From: Candidatus Thalassarchaeaceae archaeon
GTDB taxonomy: Archaea; Thermoplasmatota; Poseidoniia; Poseidoniales; Thalassarchaeaceae
Direction: 5' to 3'
Assembly: GCA_029250665.1 (NCBI GenBank)
Contig: JAQXEV010000059.1
Coordinates: 1-35,501, forward strand
DNA: 35,501 nucleotides
The translations under genes and the position numbers were made by a program. The notes beneath the pieces are model-generated. The model ran no database searches. It saw only the letters and a program-made list of their open reading frames with translations, and was not told the origin of the DNA. Shown here piece by piece: positions 6,566 through 14,433 of this stretch (positions are counted from its first letter, which is position 1; each line of letters begins with the position of its first letter).

Positions 6566-8851
6566 ATGGGTCGTGAGGTCACAGAGACGACTCCTTTGGA
6601 GGATTCCGCGCCGCAGACCAGCACCCCCTCCTCGGTAGCTGCAGGCATACCTGCAATCCTCTCAACCATGAAACACGGATTTTCTAAGGTGGGAGTTCTA
6701 TCCACAGTCCAAACCCTGAGTCGAGTAAACCGCTTTGGCGGTTTTGATTGCCCTGGTTGTGCTTGGCCCGATCCAGACAATCATCGTACAATAGCAGAGT
6801 TTTGTGAGAACGGCGCAAAAGCCGTCGCCGATGAGGCTACGTCGAAAAAAATCACCAAAGTATTCTGGGAGTCACACAGTGTTAGTGAACTATCCACTCG
6901 AAGTGATCACTGGCTCAACGATCAGGGCCGCCTAACCAGTCCGGTTTTCCTCGATAAAAATTCGGACCACTATGCTCCGGTGTCTTGGCCAACCGCATTC
7001 TCGATTATCGCAGACGAATTGGAATCACTCTCTAACTCCAACGAAGCAATATTCTACACATCTGGAAGAACAAGCAATGAGGCAGCATTTCTGTGGCAAT
7101 TACTCGCTCGAGCTTTCGGCACGAACAATCTCCCTGATTGTTCGAACATGTGTCATGAATCATCTGGTTTTGCGTTGAATGATGCCATAGGAATTGGTAA
7201 GGGTACTGTGACATTAGACGATTTCAACGAATCTGACCTTATCCTCGTAGTTGGCCAAAACCCAGGGACTAACCATCCACGCATGCTTACAGCATTACGT
7301 GATGCTAGGGCAAACGGAGCCTCAGTAATCTCAATTAATCCACTAATCGAGACTGGAATGAAGCGATTCAAACATCCACAAAATCCTCTCGAAATGCTTG
7401 GTTCAGGTTCTGAAATTGCCGACCAACATGTTCAGATTCAAATCAACGGAGATCTTGCTTTATTCCGAGGGATAAATCACCATCTCTTGTCCAATGATGA
7501 ATTCGATCAAAATTTCATCGAGAATCATACTGCAGGTTTTGACGAATTCAAACACGCAGTCGCTGAGGTAGATTGGTCACTTATTGAGGAGTTCACAGGT
7601 CTTTCTCGACAATATATCGAAGACCTAGCTGAACGTATTGCTTCTGCTGAATCAATCATCATTTGTTGGGCTATGGGAATTACCCAACATCACAATTCAG
7701 TACAGACAATTCAGGAGATGACCAACACTCTACTTCTTGGAGGTCACATTGGCCGACCAGGTGCTGGAGTTTGTCCAGTTCGAGGTCACTCTAATGTCCA
7801 AGGCGACCGAACCGTTGGAATCAATCATCTTCCCTCAAGTGATTTCATAGCAAATTTGTATAATTCAACGGGAGTTCAATCCCCCGAATCTCATGGTTAC
7901 GATGCTGTGACTGCCTCTCAAGCGATGTTGGCTGGAGATGCTAATGTATTCTTGTCAATGGGAGGAAATTTCCTCTCCGCAATGTCAGACACTAAGGCGA
8001 TTGCACGGGCTATGAAAAAGTGCTCATTAACGGCATGTGTCTCTACTAAATTGAATCGTAACCATCTAGTGACGGGTGAGCGAGCGCTAATCCTTCCTTG
8101 TCTTGGTCGCACTGAAATTGATGAACAGGATTCCGGTAATCAATTTGTTTCGGTTGAAAATTCAATGGGAATCGTTCATAGTTCTGAAGGCCGTAATGAA
8201 CCTGCTTCGCCCGATCTATTGTCGGAACCTGCAATCATATCAGGAATTGCCACAGCCATTGAGGACAGAATCTCTATGAGCAATTTGAACTGGACTGAAT
8301 TAATTTCAGATTATGATAATGTCAGAAATCTAATCGAAGAGACCATCCCTGGGTTTGATGATTACAATCGAAGAGTTCGTCGTCAGTCCGGGTTCTATTT
8401 GCCAAATGGGCCGCGAGATTCCCTCATATTCAATACGGATACTGGAAGAGCTAACTTCAGATTCCACCCTATTACAGCTATTAATCCTAAATCTGGAGAA
8501 TACATCATGATGACTATCAGATCACACGATCAATACAACACTACAGTCTATTCTGAAAATGACCGATATCGAGGTGTCTCAAAGGGACGTAGAGTAGTTT
8601 TGATGAATCCTCACGATGCTGCGAAAGCATCTCTCCAAACTGGAGATATGCTCAACCTCTATTCTCATTTCAAGGGAGAAATCCGTCAGGCAAATAATTG
8701 GTTTTTGATTGAATACAATATTCCTCGAGGGAATATCGCGACATATTTTCCCGAAGCAAATGAATTGATTCCTTTGACTTCAACCGCATATGGAAGCAAC
8801 ACACCTACGAGTAAATCGGTTAGGGTCACAGTCGAGCGTGTTCAAGATTGA
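6566..8851 (+). CDS. YdeP-like molybdopterin oxidoreductase (FdhF-related alpha subunit)
   Basis: A 761-residue bis-MGD oxidoreductase of the 'oxidoreductase alpha (molybdopterin) subunit' group typified by E. coli YdeP, related to formate dehydrogenase H. The hallmark is GGFDCPGCAWPDP near residues 58-70, followed by EFCENGAKAV; Cys62, Cys65 and Cys80 are candidate ligands, not a full canonical four-Cys cluster motif. DCSNMCHESSG places a Cys196-His197 pair where FdhF has selenocysteine-histidine, so Cys196 is the probable Mo ligand. GHIGRPGAGVCPVRGHSNVQGDRT is the MGD-binding region, and the C-terminal domain contains RSHDQYNTTVY and NDRYRG. No electron-transfer partner subunit lies in the window. 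fdhD immediately upstream suggests sulfurated Mo cofactor. The reaction of this subfamily is not well defined; formate oxidation is possible but unproven. The 3' end overlaps the convergent TPR gene by 10 bases. Confidence 0.88.
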   Translation: MGREVTETTPLEDSAPQTSTPSSVAAGIPAILSTMKHGFSKVGVLSTVQTLSRVNRFGGFDCPGCAWPDPDNHRTIAEFCENGAKAVADEATSKKITKVFWESHSVSELSTRSDHWLNDQGRLTSPVFLDKNSDHYAPVSWPTAFSIIADELESLSNSNEAIFYTSGRTSNEAAFLWQLLARAFGTNNLPDCSNMCHESSGFALNDAIGIGKGTVTLDDFNESDLILVVGQNPGTNHPRMLTALRDARANGASVISINPLIETGMKRFKHPQNPLEMLGSGSEIADQHVQIQINGDLALFRGINHHLLSNDEFDQNFIENHTAGFDEFKHAVAEVDWSLIEEFTGLSRQYIEDLAERIASAESIIICWAMGITQHHNSVQTIQEMTNTLLLGGHIGRPGAGVCPVRGHSNVQGDRTVGINHLPSSDFIANLYNSTGVQSPESHGYDAVTASQAMLAGDANVFLSMGGNFLSAMSDTKAIARAMKKCSLTACVSTKLNRNHLVTGERALILPCLGRTEIDEQDSGNQFVSVENSMGIVHSSEGRNEPASPDLLSEPAIISGIATAIEDRISMSNLNWTELISDYDNVRNLIEETIPGFDDYNRRVRRQSGFYLPNGPRDSLIFNTDTGRANFRFHPITAINPKSGEYIMMTIRSHDQYNTTVYSENDRYRGVSKGRRVVLMNPHDAAKASLQTGDMLNLYSHFKGEIRQANNWFLIEYNIPRGNIATYFPEANELIPLTSTAYGSNTPTSKSVRVTVERVQD

Positions 8852-10491
8852 ATTCTTTCGGTTTTACGTTGCTCTTTCAATAATAGTGAGCACCTATTCA
8901 TTTGAGTTTTACACAAGCGCTCTTCCTCCTCATCTAAGTCTCTGTCAAGCGCTTGTTCGAAGCATCGGATTGCATCGGTGAAATGTTCCATCGCAGCATA
9001 AGATGAACCCATATTGTAGAGTGTTCTACCAGTTACCATTGTGGGATCCATCGAAATAGCTTGATGATATGATTGAATACTTTCTGAGAATCTGCCGAGT
9101 TGATGCAAAGCATGACCTCTGCCATTATGAGATCTGACCCGTATTTCTCTTTCTTCTCTTGGTGCTGATGAGATTGCTTTCTCGAAGCAATTGAGTGCTT
9201 CAACACCCTTGTCTTCTCCTAGTAGAGTCAATCCCTTATTGTACCATTCAATCGAGACATTAACATCGTCTTGATTGGGTGATGTGTCATGGCCGCTGTG
9301 GAGTTTCGCTTGTATTGCTGCTGCAACCAAGTCGACACCTCCGTCGGGAACTTCTTCCTTCTCCTCTTGCATCAGCAATTCGTTTGCTTTGGTTCGACAT
9401 TGAAATCCCTTCTCGACATGACCAGCCGCTTCCAGAGCATCAGCCATGCCACTCCATGCTTGGGCGGTGGAACCGTATTCCTCGATGATTCTCTTCCAAA
9501 TTTGAACAGCCCCTGCGTGATCACCATGTTGTGTTGATTCGCGAGCTTGTTTTATCAGCACAACATGAGTATCTTCTAAAGCAACCAAGAGGGAACTGTC
9601 ATCTGTATCCTCTTCTTGTGAACCATCGTTGAATACTTCATATTGTGCTGGGTGAATTTCGTCATGGTTGGTTTGTGTTCCCTCAAGAATCTCTTCTGCA
9701 GCGAAGTCTGAATCTGCTTCCACATCATCAATTTCAGAAGGCGAATCACTGTTGGGGGTTAATTCTTCGAACAGTTCCAGGGCTTCTTGGTGAGTATTGT
9801 CAAGTTCTAAGCAGTAAGATATTGTGTTCAACGCGTCTTCATGCAAATCTAACGCTTTGAGACAGAGACCGCAAAGATACCAGAGCTGGGCAGATTCAGA
9901 ATAGTCCCCTTCCAAAGCGGGTGAAATAAGATTCAATGCTTTCTCGTAATCTTCCGCGTCAATTAGATTGGCTGCATCTTGGAGGATATCACGTTGCACG
10001 GGTTCAGTTTCTTCCATAACCTCAACAGGTTCTGCAGTTAGCACAGGTAGTTCTTCAGTTTCTTGCTCTTGATTGGTTGATTCCAAACTGTCATCTAAAC
10101 CATCTTCGACTCTATCCTCTTCAACAGCTTCATCGCGTGAAGCGATTGTAGCGAGACGAACGTCAGTCAATCCTAATTCCAACGCTGAGTTTGCATATCT
10201 CCTCGCCAACAACAAATCTCTACCATCCAAAAGTATTGCAAGATTTGCAGCAGTGGGGGCATGAAATCTATTAATCAAAAATGCCCGTTCAAATGCGACT
10301 ATTGCTCCTTCTTCATCGCCCATCTGGTGATTGACGACCCCAAGACCATACCAAGCTGCAGAGTTGTCGGTCTCAGTTTCGATACAGAATTCATACGCAA
10401 ACTTCGCTAGAGTATAGTCTCCCTGCCTTGCGATTTCATTGGCTTGTGCCAAAGTGTATTCGACCACGTGATGAATGGCGTGAAGAATCAT
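8842..10491 (-). CDS. Tetratricopeptide repeat protein
   Basis: A 549-residue, acidic, soluble-looking TPR protein. Clear repeats occur near residues 20-90 (AWYGLGVVNHQMGDEEGAIVAF), 165-245 (LWYLCGLCLKALDLHEDALNTI), 320-375 (AWSGMADALEAAGHVEKGF) and 410-540 (a cluster ending TLYNMGSSYAAMEHFTDAI). Acidic linkers of about 50-60 residues, rich in Glu, Asp, Ser and Thr (about 125-165 and 250-310), separate the repeat blocks. No signal peptide or enzymatic domain is seen, so it is probably a scaffold. The ATG at 10491 overlaps the divergent ATG at 10490 head to head within one CATG; the true start could be GTG 10467, which is also in frame before the first repeat. Confidence 0.85.
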   Translation of the reverse strand: MILHAIHHVVEYTLAQANEIARQGDYTLAKFAYEFCIETETDNSAAWYGLGVVNHQMGDEEGAIVAFERAFLINRFHAPTAANLAILLDGRDLLLARRYANSALELGLTDVRLATIASRDEAVEEDRVEDGLDDSLESTNQEQETEELPVLTAEPVEVMEETEPVQRDILQDAANLIDAEDYEKALNLISPALEGDYSESAQLWYLCGLCLKALDLHEDALNTISYCLELDNTHQEALELFEELTPNSDSPSEIDDVEADSDFAAEEILEGTQTNHDEIHPAQYEVFNDGSQEEDTDDSSLLVALEDTHVVLIKQARESTQHGDHAGAVQIWKRIIEEYGSTAQAWSGMADALEAAGHVEKGFQCRTKANELLMQEEKEEVPDGGVDLVAAAIQAKLHSGHDTSPNQDDVNVSIEWYNKGLTLLGEDKGVEALNCFEKAISSAPREEREIRVRSHNGRGHALHQLGRFSESIQSYHQAISMDPTMVTGRTLYNMGSSYAAMEHFTDAIRCFEQALDRDLDEEEERLCKTQMNRCSLLLKEQRKTERIQS

Positions 10492-10732
10492 GGATAAGAG
10501 TTCTGAGGGGATGAGCCTTCAGGGAACTCTGAAATCGAAGTTGTCGGCAGAGATAGATGGTGGTAGTCTGAGCCTAGCAGATGGTAGTGAGATATTCCTG
10601 CTAAGTTCAATGCTGTTTGGTTTGTTGACCTGGTATAGTGCAAACGTCCCGAGATATTCATCAGGGGTTCGTCTATTCGCTTTACTCGGCATAATCTCAA
10701 TGACTTCCTTACTCTTCCTCAACTTGTTGTGA
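10490..10732 (+). CDS. Small membrane protein, unknown
   Basis: An 80-residue protein with two hydrophobic segments, about residues 36-48 (IFLLSSMLFGLLTWY) and 61-80 (VRLFALLGIISMTSLLFLNLL), the second running to the C-terminus. The first 30 residues are polar. Its stop is 4 bases before the ATG of the PqqD-like gene, so the two are probably cotranscribed. An internal ATG at 10511 directly follows a GAGGGG run and could be the real start, giving 73 residues. I do not recognise a family. Belief that it is a gene rests on spacing and hydrophobic pattern. Confidence 0.5.
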   Translation: MDKSSEGMSLQGTLKSKLSAEIDGGSLSLADGSEIFLLSSMLFGLLTWYSANVPRYSSGVRLFALLGIISMTSLLFLNLL

Positions 10733-10736
10733 TCTA

Positions 10737-11108
10737 ATGTTCATACCTCATCGTACAGATATTCAGTGGGAATACTTCGGTCCGCCAGGTCCGCATCCCG
10801 AAATAGAAGGTGTTTGTGGAAGGCGGGTTAGAATAATTCAAGAAAAGAGTTTTTCCAAGTTTGAGAAGTTTCTCAGCACACTGATGAAAGCGCCTAAACA
10901 TGTCAATAGGGATCTTGACGATCTGAATTCTCTGATGTGGGAATTAATGGATGGTGAACGAAATTTTGTTGAGATTATTCAATTAATGGATTCAACATTC
11001 CATGAGCGAATGATTCCAACTACTGAGAGAACACTAGCATCAATTGATCAATTGGTAAATTTAGGGTATGTGAGAATTGAACCACTAGCGGATGATGACC
11101 CGTCTTAG
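10737..11108 (+). CDS. PqqD-like (RRE-fold) small protein
   Basis: A 123-residue protein whose C-terminal half resembles the PqqD / RiPP-recognition-element fold: LDDLNSLMWELMDGERNFVEI matches the family pattern of a polar strand end, 'a..iWeLlDG.rtv.eI', followed by a helix and a final 'l..L...GyvrIe' strand. The N-terminal 50 residues (with WEYFGPPGPHPEI) are specific to this protein. PqqD proteins hold a precursor peptide for a radical SAM enzyme, but no such maturase or peptide is seen near it; many archaeal PqqD-like proteins are standalone and of unknown role. It follows the small membrane protein by 4 bases and ends 3 bases before a convergent gene. Family assignment by eye is moderately secure, the function is not. 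Confidence 0.55.
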   Translation: MFIPHRTDIQWEYFGPPGPHPEIEGVCGRRVRIIQEKSFSKFEKFLSTLMKAPKHVNRDLDDLNSLMWELMDGERNFVEIIQLMDSTFHERMIPTTERTLASIDQLVNLGYVRIEPLADDDPS

Positions 11109-11111
11109 TGT

Positions 11112-11909
11112 TCAGTTGACAGGTGCAGGGTCATCTGAACGATTTTCTTCGTCAATTCGTGATTTTGCAACTGAAGCAAAATAGGCAATCATTGGGAAAG
11201 CGATTAGTAGCCCAAAACAACCAATGAGTGTTGCAATACCATACAGAGTCTCTTGCACTGGATCCAATTCGAATTCCGAGACAGAGACTAATTCATGTTC
11301 AGCCATAGTGAGGGTGACTTCTATCCCTGCTGCCGATAACAGTTCTCCTTCGTCTGTAATTTCTATTATCCAGGTAGTCAGCACTCTTTCATCATCTACT
11401 AGAGCCTCTGCTGCGAGTTCCGCGCCTTCGGGATCTTCAGCTTGCAGGTATCCAACTCCTTCTATGGGGAGTGCGAGTGAGACTCTCCCTCGTAAGATTC
11501 CTGATCCTTCATCGAGTTCAAGGCTATGTGTATAGGCTGAAATGCAGGATTCTGATACTTCATCGAATTCCTTGCAGTTAAACACTGCATCTCCATCATC
11601 TCCAAGTAATTCAGAGGAATGCCAAAGAGAGCTCGTAGAGGTGACCGTCAACACAGCATCACTGGGCGCATTCAATACACTGATATTGAGCCACGTAGTT
11701 GCAGAAGAGGTCGAGACAAACCAGGCCGATTCGTTCTCATCTGACTGCATAAGTTCGTAATTGATCTCTTCATTCGTCGTCTCGTATCGGTAATACTCAC
11801 TGTCTACCGTATTCGAATAAACAGCGTAGGAGAGGACAATAATCAAGACAAGCCCCATTCCAATCATCGTCCGAAGCATGTTCGGATTACGAGAGAGGGC
11901 CTTCTTCAT
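11112..11909 (-). CDS. Two-TM extracytoplasmic protein, unknown
   Basis: A 265-residue protein with an N-terminal membrane anchor (about residues 12-31, MLRTMIGMGLVLIIVLSYAV), an acidic external domain of about 190 residues rich in Thr/Ser and beta-forming sequence, and a second membrane helix near 223-245 (LYGIATLIGCFGLLIAFPMIAY) followed by a short charged tail. Two cysteines in the external domain (FNCKEF and ESCISA, 13 residues apart) could form a disulfide. The domain is probably outside the membrane. Not recognised. ATG start; it diverges from the ribosomal operon. Confidence 0.68.
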   Translation of the reverse strand: MKKALSRNPNMLRTMIGMGLVLIIVLSYAVYSNTVDSEYYRYETTNEEINYELMQSDENESAWFVSTSSATTWLNISVLNAPSDAVLTVTSTSSLWHSSELLGDDGDAVFNCKEFDEVSESCISAYTHSLELDEGSGILRGRVSLALPIEGVGYLQAEDPEGAELAAEALVDDERVLTTWIIEITDEGELLSAAGIEVTLTMAEHELVSVSEFELDPVQETLYGIATLIGCFGLLIAFPMIAYFASVAKSRIDEENRSDDPAPVN

Positions 11910-12004
11910 CGAGGGGGGCTAATCGAGAGGTGGGTTTGAACCCTATGTGGAGTCCGTGAGAACGGACCACTGCGGGGCGAGTTCTTCCTCCCAAGTCATC
12001 ACGG

Positions 12005-12011
12005 TTATATA
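12005..12011 (+). promoter_or_regulatory. TATA box of the ribosomal protein operon
   Basis: TTATATA sits 44 bases before the S19e ATG at 12049. Transcription would begin near 12031-12035, leaving a short leader that carries the SD-like AAGGTGA at 12039-12045. Position and sequence fit an archaeal promoter; not experimentally shown. Confidence 0.55.
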
Positions 12012-12048
12012 CGGCCTCAAGGTCGGCCGGTCGCTACAAGGTGACTTA

Positions 12049-12519
12049 ATGACGACCTATCACGATGTCCCAGCCGATCTGCTCATCTCTGACCTCTCTC
12101 AGAGATTAGCCGATAACGATGCCATCAGTGCTCCGGAGTGGGCCGAATTCGTCAAAACAGGTACACACCGTGAGCGCCCTCCAACACAGTCTGATTGGTG
12201 GTATATCCGCTCCGCCGCCGTACTTCGAAAGGTTGCCTTGAAAGGCCCGATTGGTGCAAATCACATAGCGCAACTCTTCGGCGGTCCTAAGGACCGTGGA
12301 GTCAAACCGAACCGGGCAGTTGCCGGCTCGAGAAAGGTTGCACGAACTATTCTCCAGCAACTCGCTGCTGCCAAACTAATCATAGATACTCACAACACCG
12401 CAGGAACGGTCACCTTAGGCAAGGTAGTAACACCCAGCGGCCAGGCATTGTTGGACGAATCAGCTCATGCTGTTCGTCCCCAAGCCGAGGAGAAGTACCC
12501 GGGACTAACCCGATATTGA
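12049..12519 (+). CDS. rps19e: 30S ribosomal protein S19e
   Basis: A 156-residue protein of the archaeal/eukaryotic S19e family. The family marks are a start with the pattern 'T.yDVPad.lI', a central WWYIRSAAVLRKV, GPIGANHIAQLFGG and KDRGVKPNRAVAGSRKVARTILQQL, then LTPxG-like TPSGQALLD near the C-terminus. S19e is needed for small-subunit maturation. I start it at ATG 12049, which has AAGGTGA just upstream, rather than at 11947; the extra 34 codons would cover the promoter. First gene of a ribosomal operon, 9 bases before L39e. The PDCD5-family gene often found between S19e and L39e in other euryarchaea is absent. Confidence 0.95.
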   Translation: MTTYHDVPADLLISDLSQRLADNDAISAPEWAEFVKTGTHRERPPTQSDWWYIRSAAVLRKVALKGPIGANHIAQLFGGPKDRGVKPNRAVAGSRKVARTILQQLAAAKLIIDTHNTAGTVTLGKVVTPSGQALLDESAHAVRPQAEEKYPGLTRY

Positions 12520-12528
12520 GGTGATTGA

Positions 12529-12684
12529 ATGGCACGACACAAACCATTCGCCAAGAAGCAGCGCCTCCTCAAGGTCACTAAACAGAACCGCAGGGTTCCT
12601 GTCTGGGTTATGCTCCGTACAGCTCGTAACACAGTATCTCATCCTAAGCGCCACCACTGGAGGCGCTCCAAGCTGCAGAGGTGA
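12529..12684 (+). CDS. rpl39e: 50S ribosomal protein L39e
   Basis: A 51-residue, very basic protein: [20 protein letters not shown], then [11 protein letters not shown] and ending [14 protein letters not shown], the typical L39e sequence and length. L39e lines the polypeptide exit tunnel in archaea and eukaryotes. The ATG at 12529 follows GAGGTGATTGA (SD GAGGTGA). Its terminal codons AGG-TGA supply the SD (GAGGTGA) of the next gene, L31e, so the two are tightly coupled. The canonical order L39e-L31e is kept. Confidence 0.95.
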   Translation: MARHKPFAKKQRLLKVTKQNRRVPVWVMLRTARNTVSHPKRHHWRRSKLQR

Positions 12685-12689
12685 TTGAG

Positions 12690-12953
12690 ATGGTTGAGGT
12701 CAAGGAAATGGTAATCCCGCTCAGGGCCGCATGGAGAGTCCCTCGCACCAAGAGGGCTAACAGAGCGATGGCAGAGGTCAGAAAGCATGTCGCCAAGCAC
12801 ATGAAGCTCCAAGATGGAGAAGAGATGTACATCGATTCCGAAGTCAACGAGGCCATTTGGGCTCGTGGTATGCAGAAGCCTCCTCGCAAGATCAGAGTAG
12901 TCTGCACTAGAGATGAGGGATTCCCCCTCGAAGTTAAACTCGCGGAGGACTGA
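12690..12953 (+). CDS. rpl31e: 50S ribosomal protein L31e
   Basis: An 87-residue L31e: a start [20 protein letters not shown] matches the family pattern 'er.ytipLr.a....r..RA.kA', continuing with [17 protein letters not shown], and ending with the beta segment [11 protein letters not shown]31e is a surface protein near the exit tunnel. Start at ATG 12690, five bases after the L39e stop, with GAGGTGA 4-11 bases upstream; a GTG at 12681 would overlap L39e and is less likely. In most euryarchaea aIF6 follows L31e; here S17e follows. Confidence 0.94.
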   Translation: MVEVKEMVIPLRAAWRVPRTKRANRAMAEVRKHVAKHMKLQDGEEMYIDSEVNEAIWARGMQKPPRKIRVVCTRDEGFPLEVKLAED

Positions 12954-12955
12954 AA

Positions 12956-13147
12956 ATGGGCAATATCCGACCTTCTTTCATCAAGACACGTGCAAAGCGT
13001 CTTTTGGAGATTTATCCTGACAAGTTCACAGATAACTTCGATACGAACAAGGACTTGGTAAGTGAATTCACTGACGTTGATAACAAGAGGATGCGCAATT
13101 GGATTGCGGGCTACATCACTCGTTACATCCAACGTCGCACTGATTGA
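12956..13147 (+). CDS. rps17e: 30S ribosomal protein S17e
   Basis: A 63-residue S17e: begins [20 protein letters not shown] followed by [12 protein letters not shown], and ends with [10 protein letters not shown], all strongly conserved in archaeal and eukaryotic S17e. The length is the archaeal norm. ATG 12956 has a good SD (GGAGGAC) 6 bases upstream, inside the L31e 3' end, and only 2 bases separate the genes. Its place here, in the slot where aIF6 usually lies, is less common. Confidence 0.94.
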   Translation: MGNIRPSFIKTRAKRLLEIYPDKFTDNFDTNKDLVSEFTDVDNKRMRNWIAGYITRYIQRRTD

Positions 13148-13204
13148 ACATTTACTCGCCCGCTGGGCTAATCAGTAAACCCACTCTCGCATGGAGTGAT
13201 ATCA

Positions 13205-13981
13205 ATGGGTGAGCGAGCCAATATCTTGTATCCCTCGTATTCAGATCGGGTCTGTATCGTTTTGGTTGAACCAGCGATTGATGGCAATATTGGTGCTGTT
13301 GCTCGCTCAATGCTGAATTTTGGCTTCACCGACTTGAGGGTAGTTGGTAGAGAGGGTGATTGGTCGGAAGAAACTAGGAATCGCGCTAAGAACGCTCAGA
13401 ATATTCTTGAATCTGCTCGTCAATCCGCTTCTTTGGAGGAAGCAGTGGAAGACTGTTCCTTAGTTATTGGTACATCTGGGAAACGCGAACATGGTGACAA
13501 GATTGCATTTCGTCACTTCCTTCTCCCGGATGAATTACCTAATCGTCTTGATGATACATCCGGCCTTATTGCTCTCGTATTCGGCACCGAGGGCAAAGGT
13601 CTCTCGACCGAAGATCTCCACTTGTGTGACTTCCTTTGTACAGTGCCTACGTGGGAAGGATATCCAATTCTGAATCTCAGTCATGCGGTGACCCTTGTGT
13701 GTAGCTCATGGTTCGTAAATGAAATTTCTAATGTTTCTCGGGGTGAATTGGAAAAGTTGAGTTCGGTTGAAACGGTGAGAATTCTATCTCCAGAACTACG
13801 GCGCCAGTTCCGAGACGATGTAAGGCGGCTAGCTCAGGCGGTCCCAGTGCCGGAGAATAAGAGAAATGGAATCGAAGAAACTCTCACGAGAGTAATACTT
13901 CGTGGTATGCCGAAGGATGATGAAATTTCTCGAATCTTAGGCGTCATCAATAAGGCGACTCAAGCGTTCGAAGAAGAATAA
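13205..13981 (+). CDS. trmJ: TrmJ-like tRNA/rRNA 2'-O-methyltransferase (SPOUT family)
   Basis: A 258-residue SpoU/TrmH-class methyltransferase of the TrmJ subgroup, which methylates the 2'-OH of residue 32 in tRNAs. The three SPOUT motifs are present: VLVEPAIDGNIGAVARSMLN with the catalytic Asn/Arg, LVFGTEGKGLSTEDL, and VPTWEGYPILNLSHAV, which together build the trefoil-knot SAM site. The C-terminal 90 residues are a helical extension also typical of TrmJ. Start at ATG 13205 with SD GGAGTGA at 13193-13199. It follows S17e after 57 bases and overlaps the convergent queD gene by 22 bases. Archaeal TrmJ acts on C32; this specificity is from the family, not proven here. Confidence 0.88.
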   Translation: MGERANILYPSYSDRVCIVLVEPAIDGNIGAVARSMLNFGFTDLRVVGREGDWSEETRNRAKNAQNILESARQSASLEEAVEDCSLVIGTSGKREHGDKIAFRHFLLPDELPNRLDDTSGLIALVFGTEGKGLSTEDLHLCDFLCTVPTWEGYPILNLSHAVTLVCSSWFVNEISNVSRGELEKLSSVETVRILSPELRRQFRDDVRRLAQAVPVPENKRNGIEETLTRVILRGMPKDDEISRILGVINKATQAFEEE

Positions 13982-14433
13982 TCTTCGGGAGTCCAACTCG
14001 CCCAACTCTTAGGTGTCTCACGAACGTGCATTGCAACAAGTCTGAGCTGATTGGAGTAAGATGTATTGATGTGTGGAGCGACTTGTTCGAACGCCCATTT
14101 CGCAAGGTTCTCAGCAGTTGGAATGAAGTCGACAATGACTGTTCGATGCGAGTCTCCCATTTGTGCTAGGGCTTTCAGAGCATCTTCATCTCCTGAATAT
14201 ACAACAAATGAGTGGTCAACAATATCATGAATGTGCTCAGATAAAATTTTCGATACATCACTAAAATCGATTAGCATACCTTCTTCTGAGACACCTTTTT
14301 CTGCAACGATATCGCCTTCTATCTCTGCTTCCCATCGATATCGATGACCATGCATATGGCGACATTTGCTCTTATGATTAGGAACTCGATGTCCGGTATC
14401 AGTCTCAACCCATCGGCGTATTTTGGTACTCAT
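13960..14433 (-). CDS. queD: 6-carboxy-5,6,7,8-tetrahydropterin synthase QueD
   Basis: A 157-residue QueD/PTPS-family enzyme that turns dihydroneopterin triphosphate into 6-carboxytetrahydropterin in preQ0 synthesis. Zinc ligands are His15 (TGHRV), His28 and His30 (in CRHMHGHRY), with catalytic Cys24 in the C-x3-HGH motif. MLIDFSDV and the later DHSFVV are also family-typical, and RETPKSWASW carries the C-terminal Glu that anchors the pterin. Its ATG overlaps the QueC-MsrB stop (ATGA), so it is the last gene of the folE-queE-queC-queD operon. It is somewhat longer than the roughly 120-residue bacterial forms, with inserted residues around the middle. Confidence 0.93.
   Translation of the reverse strand: MSTKIRRWVETDTGHRVPNHKSKCRHMHGHRYRWEAEIEGDIVAEKGVSEEGMLIDFSDVSKILSEHIHDIVDHSFVVYSGDEDALKALAQMGDSHRTVIVDFIPTAENLAKWAFEQVAPHINTSYSNQLRLVAMHVRETPKSWASWTPEDYSSSNA

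Noticed and set aside
6346-6780. 144-residue open frame on - across fdhD and the molybdoenzyme start
   Set aside because: Antisense of two well-conserved genes.
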